A DNA stretch of 64,000 nt from Paracoccus denitrificans (GTDB lineage: Bacteria > Pseudomonadota > Alphaproteobacteria > Rhodobacterales > Rhodobacteraceae), in the NCBI GenBank assembly GCA_005768755.1, contig VAFL01000005.1, positions 1 to 64,000 on the forward strand, written 5' to 3'. Shown piece by piece: positions 15,382 through 24,559 of the stretch; position 1 is the first letter of the stretch, and every line of letters begins with the position of its first letter. A program made the position numbers and the translations under genes. The notes beneath the pieces were generated by a model. It made no database searches. It was given only the letters and a program-made list of their open reading frames with translations, and was not told the origin of the DNA.

Positions 15382-18158
15382 CCATTGGCGATTTCTCTGC
15401 CAGCCGGGACCCCGAAGATCCCGCCTTCCGTTGCACCCAAGGGTTCATACCGATCCACCCGGTGCGATTTTCGCTGCAACCCTATGACAATATTCTTGAT
15501 CCTGCGAAGCCCACCAGCATAACAGAGCCCGGCGATTACATCCTGCGGGCTATTCGCCAGGGCTATGTCTATATTTTCATCGAGACGCCCGAGGTGTCGC
15601 AAGGCGCGACGGACAGCGACGGCACCTGGTACAATTTTCGCTATATGACGGAAACGCAGGACGTCAATTCATGTGCGAACCCCGCACGTGTTCAGGCAGA
15701 TGCACAGAGCAGTGGTAAGTTCCACAAGTACGAATGGACCGACAATTACGGTCGCGGAGAATGGCGCTACGACGATGCGCCATATTCTCATTGCTGGGTA
15801 CCGGACTGGGCCAGCAAGATCTGGGTTGCATACAGCGAATTTGCCTGGCCGCCAGAGTTCTTTGAAAAGGCCCATGACGCTGGTTTTCGCCAGCAGATCA
15901 TGATGCCGGTTGTGTTGCGCGGCCAGAACCAATGGGCTGCTTACATCGGCGATGCCCTGAGCCTGGTTGAGGAGTTCAAGAACCCCGAGGATATCGATCA
16001 TCTGGTGCGCGTCAGGCTGGCCCAGTCCCAGACCGGGTTTCAAAGCAGGCATGACTGGCGACCCGAAGTGACCGAGGAAAATGCCGATTGCGTGGCCATC
16101 GTCGCGGTTCACGATCCGGTGGGAGACGTGGCCGAGATGTATTTCCGAAGCGAAATGATCCGGGACGAGCATGAAAAGCTGTCCGCGACCTTCGCATATC
16201 CCCTGACCATCGGCCAGTTCTGCCAATCCATCAAAGGCAACGTCCCGGCACGAGATGGATTTCTGAACAGGAATCTACCGGAATTTATGATCAACCAACC
16301 CGCCCTGGATCCAACCTGGGAAAGCCATTACCTGGCTCACAAAAGCATGGTCGAGGCGCGGCTTACCTTCCTGGACGAACTGGCAGATTCTATCGCTGGT
16401 CGTATGAATGACGAAAGCGATCAGATGCTGGGCAAGTTGTTGGCGCTTGCCACGCAGCTGGCCGAAGAAACGGATGATCCCGACGGACATATCGCCGAAT
16501 ACATGATGCGCCTGTTGTCGCAGCCTCTGCTGGGGTTGGCCTGCACGCAACGCGGTATCGACATCATGCGTCTGGGTCTGGGTGCAACCGATATCCAGTC
16601 GCCCGGCTTGCCCGGCATCCAGAAATGGCTGGCCAGAATGCGCAACGTTTGGGGGGCTGTACAGAAACTGCCCTTCCAACGGATGCGAGAGGCCCAGTAC
16701 AGTTTTCATATCACCTTCGAGGCCCTTGCGATCCCGCTGGGAATGCAGATCGCGGCCGGCACGCAAACGGTAGAAATTTGGCAAGGCGCGCTGAACGCCG
16801 GTTTCCAGTCCATCGAAGGCGATCCGATCCTGATCGGCTCCACACGAAAATCGCTGGGGGAAGCGATTGAATTTCTGCAGAGAAATCACGAGACAAACAA
16901 TCCCGACCGCACCTATTCAGCTTCCCCCATGGATATCGTCATGGACAAGGTCGACGGCACGACCAGCCTGAGTGTCGGGCGTGTCATCGGCACCGGCGAC
17001 ACGGCGGATGTGCCTTATGTGCGCACGATCTCAAGCGTCACGCTTGCTGGTGGCACGGGTGCAGAAAGCACAATCCAACGGGTGGAGATGGGATATCAGT
17101 TGCTGGGTGCAATGTTGTCCGTCTGGGGATTGTACAGTGCAGCCCTGTCCTTCAAAAGATCGCCGACGCTGTTTGCGAACGACGGCTTTACGGCCATGGG
17201 TCTATCCTACGGGTTTCAGCTGACGACTGCGTCGATATCGGTCATGATCTCGGTTCACGACACCTATAAGCTGCTGGCCCGTTCGCGACAGACCGGTGCG
17301 CAGACCATTGCACGCCTGTCGTCGGATGCGGTTGATACGCTGTACAAAGGGCTGAGATTGCCCGGTAACCACGCGACCAATCTGGCCAATCCGAGCATGT
17401 TCAGGGCTGCCATGCGGGGCGACCTGTCAGATGCCGCGACCATCCTGGGCCGGCGACTGAAAAAACACGCCATCCCGCTTGTGGGCTATGTCTTGGGGGC
17501 CGTCACCAGCACCGTAAACATTGGCAGGGGACTTGCCCGCAGCGATAAGAACGAAGTTATTGGCAACGTCATGATGCTGTTCGGCGGGCTGATGATGTTC
17601 CCCGGCGCCGGCTGGTTGGTGGCCACGATCGGTGCGGTCATCCTTGTGGTGGGATTTCTGATCACTCTGACCAGCTACGACGCCGTTGAAGATATCGCCA
17701 GGGTCAGTTTCTGGGGCACGCATGACGAGTATTGGGAGGGCGAGCGGCCGCTGACCAAGGCCCAGCAGATCGAGATGTCGCGCGGTCTGAATGGCCCGTA
17801 TGAGCAGTTTTTCCGCGATGAGGTCGCATTGTTCGGAGAACTGACCTGGGCGCCGCAGATCAGCAATCCAGCTGACGGTGATGGAGAGATTCTTGTGCGC
17901 ACGGGCGCAATCCTGGTTCATGGCCCGGAGGCGGTGACTGTTCGCGTGACGCGCGAGCTTCCGGCGCCTGTCGGCTATCGGACCGTCAGCGTTTCGACGA
18001 CTCGGCACGCAATTCCCGGGACCGACGGTGTCAGGGTTTCCATCCCGACCACGAGAGCGGGCGGAGCATGGCGTCGTGTGAAGGTAACCGCAAGCGTTCG
18101 CGGGCCGGCAAGCGGATACGAGCCGCCAGCGGCCGAAGCGGTTTTCGAAGATCCCTGA
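15378..18158 (+). CDS. VasX-like pore-forming T6SS effector
   Basis: VasX-type effectors are delivered by T6SS and permeabilise target membranes. The 926-residue product has the expected N-terminal signature: IPIHPVRFSLQPY, then YILRAIRQGYVYIFIE, the 'PVRY...LRxLRxGYLYVF' pattern of the VasX N-terminal region. The C-terminal third has hydrophobic segments near residues 574-592, 699-720 and 731-764, followed by DAVEDIARVSFWG, a family-like post-membrane stretch, and a beta-rich tail. It directly follows a DUF4123 gene with a 4-bp overlap. The usual downstream immunity gene is absent: the next gene, pyrD, is on the other strand 17 bp away. Toxin role is inferred from architecture and context. 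Confidence 0.75.
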   Translation: MTIGDFSASRDPEDPAFRCTQGFIPIHPVRFSLQPYDNILDPAKPTSITEPGDYILRAIRQGYVYIFIETPEVSQGATDSDGTWYNFRYMTETQDVNSCANPARVQADAQSSGKFHKYEWTDNYGRGEWRYDDAPYSHCWVPDWASKIWVAYSEFAWPPEFFEKAHDAGFRQQIMMPVVLRGQNQWAAYIGDALSLVEEFKNPEDIDHLVRVRLAQSQTGFQSRHDWRPEVTEENADCVAIVAVHDPVGDVAEMYFRSEMIRDEHEKLSATFAYPLTIGQFCQSIKGNVPARDGFLNRNLPEFMINQPALDPTWESHYLAHKSMVEARLTFLDELADSIAGRMNDESDQMLGKLLALATQLAEETDDPDGHIAEYMMRLLSQPLLGLACTQRGIDIMRLGLGATDIQSPGLPGIQKWLARMRNVWGAVQKLPFQRMREAQYSFHITFEALAIPLGMQIAAGTQTVEIWQGALNAGFQSIEGDPILIGSTRKSLGEAIEFLQRNHETNNPDRTYSASPMDIVMDKVDGTTSLSVGRVIGTGDTADVPYVRTISSVTLAGGTGAESTIQRVEMGYQLLGAMLSVWGLYSAALSFKRSPTLFANDGFTAMGLSYGFQLTTASISVMISVHDTYKLLARSRQTGAQTIARLSSDAVDTLYKGLRLPGNHATNLANPSMFRAAMRGDLSDAATILGRRLKKHAIPLVGYVLGAVTSTVNIGRGLARSDKNEVIGNVMMLFGGLMMFPGAGWLVATIGAVILVVGFLITLTSYDAVEDIARVSFWGTHDEYWEGERPLTKAQQIEMSRGLNGPYEQFFRDEVALFGELTWAPQISNPADGDGEILVRTGAILVHGPEAVTVRVTRELPAPVGYRTVSVSTTRHAIPGTDGVRVSIPTTRAGGAWRRVKVTASVRGPASGYEPPAAEAVFEDP

Positions 18159-18175
18159 TTACGCGCCACCAGGCA

Positions 18176-19237
18176 TCAAAGCCAATCGTCGATCCCGGTT
18201 CCGGTCAGTTCCGCAAGGCTGGTCAGGCCTTCGGATGCCGCGCGTTGGTCAAGCCCGCGTGCGATGTCGCCAGCCAGCGAAAAGCCGCGATAGATAAGCG
18301 CGGAATACAGCTGGATCGCGCTCGCGCCTGCGCGGAACTTCTGCCAGGCGTCCTCGACATCTCCGATGCCACCCACGCCGATCAATGGGATATGGCCACC
18401 GGTCATCCGGTACAGCCGTGCCAGGATCCGGGTCGAGCGATCGAAAAGCGGCCGCCCCGACAGGCCGCCGGCTTCACCTGCATGACGATCCGACAGACCG
18501 TCGCGCGACAGGGTTGTGTTGGTCGCGATGATCGCGTCGATCCCGACCGTCTTTGCGACATTGGCGATATCTGCCAATCCCGCATCGTCCAGGTCCGGGG
18601 CGATCTTCAAAAAGACCGGTCGCCATTCGGCAAGTGCATCGCGTGCGGCCATCACGTCGCGCAGCAAGGCCGTCAGTGCCTCGGCACCCTGAAGGTCACG
18701 CAGCTTTTCGGTATTGGGGGATGATACATTGACGGTCAGGAAATCCGCCGAAAGCCCGGCCACCCGCACGACTTCAGAAAAATCTGCGGCCCGGTCGGTG
18801 CTGTCCTTGTTTGCGCCGATGTTCAGCCCGACAGGAATGCCGGGCTTGCGCCGGTCAAGGCGCGCGGCAATCACATGGGCGCCTTCATTGTTGAAACCGA
18901 AGCGGTTGATGATCGCCTCATCTGCGCTAAGCCGGAACAGACGTGGCTTGGGGTTTCCGGGCTGCGGGCGCGGCGTCGCTGCGCCGCATTCGATAAAGCC
19001 GAAGCCCGCGCCCATCAGCCGCCCCACAACCCGCGCATTCTTGTCGAAGCCTGCGGCAAGTCCGACCGGGTTGGGAAGGTCTAAGCCCGCGATCCGGCTG
19101 CGCAGCCGGGGCGAGGTGACGGGACCGCCAGGCATCGGCACCAAGCCACTGGACAGCGCCCGCAAGGACAGATCATGCGCCGATTCCGGTTGCAGCCGGT
19201 GAAGCATCCGCAGCCCGAAACGTTCGACCCGCTTCAT
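18176..19237 (-). CDS. pyrD: Dihydroorotate dehydrogenase (quinone), class 2
   Basis: PyrD oxidises dihydroorotate to orotate in pyrimidine synthesis, using FMN and passing electrons to membrane quinone. The 353-residue length, the N-terminal helical extension (LRMLHRLQPESAHDLSL) and NPVGLAAGFDKNA, FNNEG, DFLTVNVSSPNTEKLR, the PVFLKIAPDL lysine, TNTTLSRDG and IPLIGVGGI all fit class 2. The catalytic serine is in VNVSSPNT. It overlaps the upstream DUF952 gene by 4 bp and is convergent with the VasX-like gene. Confidence 0.96.
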   Translation of the reverse strand: MKRVERFGLRMLHRLQPESAHDLSLRALSSGLVPMPGGPVTSPRLRSRIAGLDLPNPVGLAAGFDKNARVVGRLMGAGFGFIECGAATPRPQPGNPKPRLFRLSADEAIINRFGFNNEGAHVIAARLDRRKPGIPVGLNIGANKDSTDRAADFSEVVRVAGLSADFLTVNVSSPNTEKLRDLQGAEALTALLRDVMAARDALAEWRPVFLKIAPDLDDAGLADIANVAKTVGIDAIIATNTTLSRDGLSDRHAGEAGGLSGRPLFDRSTRILARLYRMTGGHIPLIGVGGIGDVEDAWQKFRAGASAIQLYSALIYRGFSLAGDIARGLDQRAASEGLTSLAELTGTGIDDWL

Positions 19238-19569
19238 GCCAGCGCCCCGATTGCGTGACCACCGCCCGCAAGGGGCAGGGCACGCGCCCAGATCACTTCG
19301 TCACGGTTCAGCGCACGGTAAAGATGCGGGAACAGCAGGCCGCCGCGCGACGGCTCCCATCGCAGGGCGTCGCCAAGTGCATCGGCGTCGCAGGCCAGAA
19401 GCCACAGCCCATCCTCGCCGGAAAAGTGTTTTTCCAGCGTGCCGGGCAGCGTTTCGGCGGTCGAGAAATGGATAAATCCATCGGTCAGATCGACCGGCGC
19501 GCCAAGCGTCCGGGCCTCATCCTGAAACTGTTGCCATTCCGGGCCGCGAAGCACTTTGTAGATCATCAT
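19234..19569 (-). CDS. DUF952 family protein
   Basis: The 111-residue cytosolic protein begins IYKVLRGPEWQQFQ and contains the DUF952 hallmark DGFIHFSTAE, followed by LLACDADALGDALRWEPSRG, LFPHLYR and LNRDEVIWARALPL. Members are distant relatives of RNA 2'-phosphotransferase/ADP-ribosyl folds, but no activity is established. The start is one of two adjacent ATG codons at 19569 or 19566. The stop overlaps the pyrD start (ATGA), so the pair is an operon. Confidence 0.88.
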   Translation of the reverse strand: MMIYKVLRGPEWQQFQDEARTLGAPVDLTDGFIHFSTAETLPGTLEKHFSGEDGLWLLACDADALGDALRWEPSRGGLLFPHLYRALNRDEVIWARALPLAGGGHAIGALA

Positions 19570-19731
19570 GACCCTGTGTTTCGGGCCTTGACCGTTGCGG
19601 GTCAAGGGGGCGCGCGCAGCATTCTTCTGTGACCGACGATCGGTGTTTGACCTGCGCCCTGCTGCACGGCAAGCTGGGTCCGATAAGTCACGCCGCGACG
19701 CAGGCTGTGACGCACGCTGAAGGAGCTTTCG

Positions 19732-21423
19732 ATGACCAAGACCCAACTTCTCGCCTCTGCCGCCGCGCTGGCATTGATGGCGGGCGCAGCCCAGGCCGAA
19801 ACCGTGCTGCACATCCTGCATACGAACGATTTTCACAGCCGCGTCGAATCGATCAACAAATACGATTCGACCTGCGATGCCGAGACTGAAACAGCGGGCG
19901 AATGTTTCGGGGGCACCGCCCGGCTGGCAACCAAGCTGGCCGAGTTGCGCGCCCAGTTCGAAGCCGCCGGAGAGCCGGTGATCCTGCTGGACGGTGGCGA
20001 TCAGTTTCAGGGCAGTCTGTTCTATACGACATACAAGGGCGAAGATACGGCCGAGTTCATGAACAAGCTGGGCTATGACGCGATGGCCGTCGGCAACCAT
20101 GAATTCGACGACGGACCCGAGACGCTGGCGGCGCTGATCGAGAATGCGGAATTCCCCATCATCTCTGCCAATATCGATGCCAGCCAGTCCAATGTGCTGA
20201 ACGAAAGACTGCTCCGCTCGACGGTGCTGGATCTGGGTGGCGAGAAGATCGGCATTGTTGGCGGCACGACGATGGAAACGCCCGAAATCAGTTCTCCAGG
20301 GGACTCCCTGATCTTTCAGGACGATATCGAGGCTATCACCGCAGACGTTCAGAAGCTGACGGATGAAGGGGTCAGCAAGATCATCGCGCTGACCCATATC
20401 GGCTATGGTCACGAACAGGAAATCGCGGCCGCCGTGCCGGGACTGGATGCGTTGGTGGGCGGCCATTCCCATACCTACCTGTCAAGCACGGACGACAGTG
20501 CCGCCGGCCCTTACCCCACAATGGTTGCAGGCGCCGACGGCGTGGAAGTTCCTGTGGTTCAAGCCGCTTCCTACGGCAAGTATCTTGGTCACCTGAGGCT
20601 GACCTTCGACGACGATGGCAAGGTCATTGCCGCAGACGGTGAACCGATCCTGATCGATGCCTCGGTCGAACCGGATGCGGAAATCCTTGCCCGGATCAAG
20701 GAACTGGCGGCCCCGATTGACGAACTGAAGAACAAGATCGTCGCTGAAACCGCCGGCGAAATCAGTGCTGATCGCACCATCTGCCGTGCGCAGGAATGCG
20801 TGATGGGCAGCCTTGTGGCCGATGCGATGCTTGACCGGGTCAAGGGTCAGGGCGTTTCTATCGCCATTCAGAACGGCGGCGGGTTGCGGGCGTCCATTGA
20901 TGCCGGTCCGATTTCGATGGGCGAAATCATCTCGGTTCTGCCGTTCCAGAACACGCTGGCAACCTTCAAGCTGAAAGGCGCGGACGTTGTGGCGGCGCTG
21001 GAAAACGGGGCCAGCCAGATCGAGGAAGAGGCCGGTCGCTTCTCGCAGGTGGCAGGCCTGAAATACACTGTAGACCCGGCCGCCGAGGTGGGCAGCAGGA
21101 TCAGCGATGTGCAGGTGATGCGCGATGGCGCATGGGCACCAATCGACGAAGCTGCGGAATATGGTGTGGTGTCGAACAACTACATGCGTAATGGCGGCGA
21201 CGGCTACGATGTCTTTGCGACCAACGCGACGAATGTCTATGATTTTGGCCCGGACCTGGCTGATGTTCTGGCTGAATATATCGTCAAGCAGGGTCCCGAT
21301 TTTTCGCCTGCAACCGACGGCCGGATCAGCGTTGTGAACGCCCCGGCAGAGGCGGCTGATGCGGCACCGGCCGAAGCGGCGCCTGCGGCGACTGAGGCAG
21401 ACACTGCCCCGGCTGCGCAGTAG
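19732..21423 (+). CDS. Periplasmic bifunctional metallophosphatase/5'-nucleotidase
   Basis: UshA-type enzymes hydrolyse extracellular nucleotides to nucleosides and phosphate in the periplasm. The 563-residue product has a signal peptide (MTKTQLLASAAALALMAGAAQA). The calcineurin-like metal sites follow: HTNDFHSR, LDGGDQFQGS, GNHEFDDG, LTHIGYGHE and VGGHSHTY. The 5'-nucleotidase C-terminal domain is marked by QNGGGLRASIDAGPISMGE, VLPFQNTL and NYMRNGGDGYDVF. The last ~25 residues are an Ala/Pro/Glu tail with no domain. It stands alone between DUF952 (divergent) and the gluconate genes. Confidence 0.93.
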   Translation: MTKTQLLASAAALALMAGAAQAETVLHILHTNDFHSRVESINKYDSTCDAETETAGECFGGTARLATKLAELRAQFEAAGEPVILLDGGDQFQGSLFYTTYKGEDTAEFMNKLGYDAMAVGNHEFDDGPETLAALIENAEFPIISANIDASQSNVLNERLLRSTVLDLGGEKIGIVGGTTMETPEISSPGDSLIFQDDIEAITADVQKLTDEGVSKIIALTHIGYGHEQEIAAAVPGLDALVGGHSHTYLSSTDDSAAGPYPTMVAGADGVEVPVVQAASYGKYLGHLRLTFDDDGKVIAADGEPILIDASVEPDAEILARIKELAAPIDELKNKIVAETAGEISADRTICRAQECVMGSLVADAMLDRVKGQGVSIAIQNGGGLRASIDAGPISMGEIISVLPFQNTLATFKLKGADVVAALENGASQIEEEAGRFSQVAGLKYTVDPAAEVGSRISDVQVMRDGAWAPIDEAAEYGVVSNNYMRNGGDGYDVFATNATNVYDFGPDLADVLAEYIVKQGPDFSPATDGRISVVNAPAEAADAAPAEAAPAATEADTAPAAQ

Positions 21424-21501
21424 GAACCGCTGATAAATTTTGCCTTGTCCGGTTTCGGGCAAGGCAAAGCTTGCCACGCCAAGGCCTGTTTCCAGCCGAT
21501 T

Positions 21502-21515
21502 TGATAGCGTTACCA
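21502..21515. promoter_or_regulatory. Candidate operator for a LacI/GntR-type gluconate regulator
   Basis: TGATAGCGTTACCA lies 73 bp before the gluconate permease start. Its reverse complement matches the palindrome at 35912-35925 in 11 of 14 positions and keeps the central TA..CG..TA pattern. Alone it would be weak; it gains support from the two better copies in the idonate region. Confidence 0.45.
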
Positions 21516-21588
21516 GTCAGTCCCTGTTGCAAGTCTGCGCAATTGGGGGGATGGATAGTGACGACCTTCAGGAAAAAGGGTGGGGCAA

Positions 21589-22968
21589 ATGACTCCTGTT
21601 GAACCGGTTTACAGCACGGGCGTGTTGCTGACCATTGCAGCGCTTGCGGTGGTTCTGCTGCTGGTGCTGATCATGAAGTTCCGGCTGCACGCCTTCGTTT
21701 CGCTGGTGCTGGTCAGCCTGCTGACGGCATTGGCGACGGGTATTCCCTTTGCCGACGCAGTGCCAACGATGCTGACGGGTTTCGGCAACACATTGGCTTC
21801 CGTCGCCCTGCTGGTCGGATTTGGCGCCATGATCGGCCGCCTGCTGGAGGTGTCGGGCGGCGCGCAGGTGCTTGCTGATCGTCTGATCAACAAGTTCGGC
21901 GAACAAAATGCCCCATTCGCGCTTGGCGTCGCCTCGTTGATGTTCGGCTTCCCGATCTTCTTCGACGCCGGTCTTGTCGTCATGCTTCCGATCATCTTCA
22001 GCGTTGCGTTGCGGTTCGGCGGGTCAGTGCTTTTGTATGCCTTCCCGTCTGCCGGCGCTTTCGCGGTCATGCACGCTTTCGTGCCGCCCCATCCCGGTCC
22101 GGTCGCGGCGGGCGATCTTCTGGGTGCGGATATCGGTCTTCTGCTGATGGTGGGCCTGATCCTGGCCATCCCGACCTGGTTCATCGGGGCCTATCTTTAC
22201 GGGCAGTGGATCGGCAAGCGGGTCGTTCTGCCCGTCCCGGAATTTCTGGGCGCCGATCTGTCGGAAAATACCGGCCGGATTGTGCCGCCGGAATTCTGGC
22301 GCGTCATGACCGTGCTGCTTTTGCCGCTGGGGCTGATCTTTCTGAACACCGGCCTGAACACATTGACCACGATGGGCGTGGTCAGCGCCGAATCTGGCAC
22401 GGTCGCATTCCTGCGCCTGATCGGTCAGACGCCTGTCGCGCTGCTGATCACGGTAATCGTCGCGATGTATCTGCTGCGACGCGGCCGAACGCCGGCGGAA
22501 CTGGAAAAGATCATGGATCGCGCACTTGGTCCGATCTGCACGGTCATCCTGGTGACCGGCGCTGGCGGCATGTTCGGCGGCGTGCTCCGCGCCAGCGGGA
22601 TCGGCACGGCGTTGGCGGGCAGTCTGGAAAATGTTGGCCTTCCGCTGATCGTCGCAGCTTTCGTGATCGCCACGGCGTTGCGCGTGGCGCAGGGCTCGGC
22701 CACGGTGGCGCTGACGACGACCGCGGGGTTGATTGCGCCGACAGTGGCGGCGACGACGGGGCTTAGCCAGTTTGACCTGTGCTTCCTGGTCATCGCGATC
22801 GCCAGCGGCTCTACCGTTCTCAGCCATTTCAACGATTCCGGCTTCTGGCTGGTGGGAAGGTTCCTGAACATGGATGAAAAGACGACACTCAAAACCTGGA
22901 CAGTGATGGAGACGCTTCTGGGAAGCATCGGCTTCGCGCTGGCCGCGATTGGCTGGTGGCTGCTATGA
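21589..22968 (+). CDS. gntP: Gluconate permease, GntP family
   Basis: GntP-family proteins import gluconate or related hexonates by proton symport through the inner membrane. The 459-residue product is hydrophobic with about 12-14 predicted segments and family features such as FGAMIGRLLEVSGGAQVLAD, FGFPIFFDAGLVVMLPI, HAFVPPHPGPVAAGDLLGAD and VAQGSATVALTTTAGLIAP. The ATG at 21589 is used, with GGAAAAAGGGTGGGG before it; a GTG nine bases earlier is less likely. The stop overlaps gntK by 4 bp. Whether it prefers gluconate, idonate or another acid cannot be read directly. Confidence 0.9.
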   Translation: MTPVEPVYSTGVLLTIAALAVVLLLVLIMKFRLHAFVSLVLVSLLTALATGIPFADAVPTMLTGFGNTLASVALLVGFGAMIGRLLEVSGGAQVLADRLINKFGEQNAPFALGVASLMFGFPIFFDAGLVVMLPIIFSVALRFGGSVLLYAFPSAGAFAVMHAFVPPHPGPVAAGDLLGADIGLLLMVGLILAIPTWFIGAYLYGQWIGKRVVLPVPEFLGADLSENTGRIVPPEFWRVMTVLLLPLGLIFLNTGLNTLTTMGVVSAESGTVAFLRLIGQTPVALLITVIVAMYLLRRGRTPAELEKIMDRALGPICTVILVTGAGGMFGGVLRASGIGTALAGSLENVGLPLIVAAFVIATALRVAQGSATVALTTTAGLIAPTVAATTGLSQFDLCFLVIAIASGSTVLSHFNDSGFWLVGRFLNMDEKTTLKTWTVMETLLGSIGFALAAIGWWLL

Positions 22969-23474
22969 GCGCGCTTCAGCATATCGTGGTGATGGGCGTC
23001 TCGGGCGCGGGCAAATCGACCACGGGCGAGGCGTTGGCCCGCCATCTTGGCTGGCCCTTCATCGAGGGCGATGCCTTCCACCCGGCGGCCAATGTCGAGA
23101 AGATGCATGACGGCATCGCCCTGACGGATGAGGACCGCGACCCCTGGCTTCACGCGCTGGCGGATGAACTGGGCCGGTTCGAAGCGTCGGAACAGAATTC
23201 GATCATGGGATGCTCGTCGTTAAAGCGCGCCTATCGCGACATCCTTCGCAGCGGTGCGCCCAATGTCAGATTCCTGCTGGTCCATGGCTCGCGCGACGTC
23301 CTGACCGAGCGGCTGGCCAATCGCAAGGACCATTTTTTTGCCCCGTCGTTGCTGGATTCGCAACTTGCGACACTGGAATTGCTGGAACCGGACGAGGATG
23401 GCGCCGTGATAGACATGTCGCTGTCGATCGCCGATCAGGTCAAAAAGGCGCTGCAGCTTCTGGATCTGAATTGA
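22965..23474 (+). CDS. gntK: Gluconokinase
   Basis: Gluconokinase phosphorylates D-gluconate to 6-phosphogluconate, which feeds the Entner-Doudoroff or pentose phosphate route. The 169-residue product is of the small P-loop type. It has GVSGAGKSTTGEALARHLGW (Walker A), FIEGDAFHPAANVEKMHDGI, LTDEDRDPWL, SSLKRAYRDILR and HFFAPSLLDSQLATLE. It is translationally coupled to gntP and receives gluconate from that permease and probably from IdnO. Confidence 0.95.
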   Translation: MSALQHIVVMGVSGAGKSTTGEALARHLGWPFIEGDAFHPAANVEKMHDGIALTDEDRDPWLHALADELGRFEASEQNSIMGCSSLKRAYRDILRSGAPNVRFLLVHGSRDVLTERLANRKDHFFAPSLLDSQLATLELLEPDEDGAVIDMSLSIADQVKKALQLLDLN

Positions 23475-23534
23475 TATGTGACGGCGCGCCTATGTCGCGT
23501 GCCGATTGACAGGTCGTATCGCCGTAACAGTTTC

Positions 23535-24326
23535 TCAGCAGCTGGGTGACAGATCGTCCTGACCGACGTTGCACAGCCGCACCCTGGTCCCCCAGTCGGC
23601 ACAGCGCTGCTGCAGCGGATCGGGCAGGGCGCGGTCTGTGAAAAACGTGTCGATCTCTGACAGGCTGGCGATGCGCGCAGGCGCAGAGCGTGCCAGCTTC
23701 GAGTGATCGCTGACCAGAAAGCGCTGGCGGGCCTGCTGCAGGATCGCCCGGCTGACACGTACCTCTGCCAGATCGTAATCCAGCATGTCACCGTCCAGAT
23801 CCAGCGCCGAGGTGCCGATGATGGCGTAATCAACCTTGAACTGCTCGATGAACTGGGTTGCAAGTTCACCGACCAACCCGCCATCAGACCTGCGCAGCGC
23901 ACCGCCTGCGACCATGATTTCGCAGCCGGGATTCGCGGTCAGGATATTGGCCACGTTCATATTGTTCGTGATGACGGTGATATTCGAATGATGGATCAAC
24001 GCCTGCGCAACCGCTTCGGTGGTGGTGCCAAGGTTCAGGATCAGGCTGGAATTTTCGGGGATTGCGGCCGCGCAGGCAGCACCTATGGCGGCCTTGGCGT
24101 CTGCGTGCAGGCGGCGGCGCGCCTCGTATCCAAGGTTCACCATGCCCATGCGGGCGACCGCCCCGCCATGCACGCGGTCGACCAGTCCGGCTTCTGCCAG
24201 ATCGCCAAGATCGCGGCGGATCGTCTGCAGTGTGACATCGAAGCGTTGCGCCAGATCCTCGACCGCGACCCGGCCTTCGGCACGGGCAAGTTCCACGATC
24301 TCATTCTGCCGGATGCTGAGTGGCAT
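23535..24326 (-). CDS. glpR: DeoR-family repressor, GlpR-like
   Basis: GlpR represses glycerol genes and is released by glycerol-3-phosphate. The 263-residue product has a DeoR-type winged helix at the N-terminus (RQNEIVELARAEGRVAVEDL, then FDVTLQTIRRDLGDL and VHGGA). The sugar-phosphate sensor domain has LNLGTTTEAVAQAL, ITNNMNVANIL and CEIMVAGGALRRSDGGLVG. It is divergent from glpD, and the 233-bp gap between them holds ATGTTCG/CGAACAT repeats that match known GlpR operator half-sites. That makes the GlpR identity strong. Confidence 0.9.
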   Translation of the reverse strand: MPLSIRQNEIVELARAEGRVAVEDLAQRFDVTLQTIRRDLGDLAEAGLVDRVHGGAVARMGMVNLGYEARRRLHADAKAAIGAACAAAIPENSSLILNLGTTTEAVAQALIHHSNITVITNNMNVANILTANPGCEIMVAGGALRRSDGGLVGELATQFIEQFKVDYAIIGTSALDLDGDMLDYDLAEVRVSRAILQQARQRFLVSDHSKLARSAPARIASLSEIDTFFTDRALPDPLQQRCADWGTRVRLCNVGQDDLSPSC

Positions 24327-24445
24327 TATCCCTCGCTGTTACAGATCCGAGGTCAGACTGGCTTAAGCAAAACGAGCATACAAGGGCCTTGTCTGACGTC
24401 ATTGCAGCGAGAAAGCGCCATATCGCGTTAAGATGGGATAGCTTT

Positions 24446-24482
24446 ATGTTCGATTTGCAAAGAAACGAACATGATCGAACAT
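24446..24482. promoter_or_regulatory. GlpR-like operator cluster upstream of glpD
   Basis: ATGTTCG (24446-24452), CGAACAT (24466-24472) and CGAACAT (24476-24482) are one forward and two inverted half-sites of the GlpR operator type. They sit 78 bp or more before the glpD start, between glpR and glpD, so they can serve repression of glpD and autoregulation. A TTGACC -35-like hexamer follows at 24489-24494. Confidence 0.65.
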
Positions 24483-24559
24483 TCATCCTTGACCGATGAA
24501 GCGAATAGGTTAGTCCTGTGATCTATCGGATCGCGCCTATTCGCAGGAGGAAGGGAAAA

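Noticed and set aside
21438..21467. Hairpin TTTGCCTTG...CAAGGCAAA after the 5'-nucleotidase
   Set aside because: The stem is real but no T run follows it on either strand, so a terminator call is not secure.
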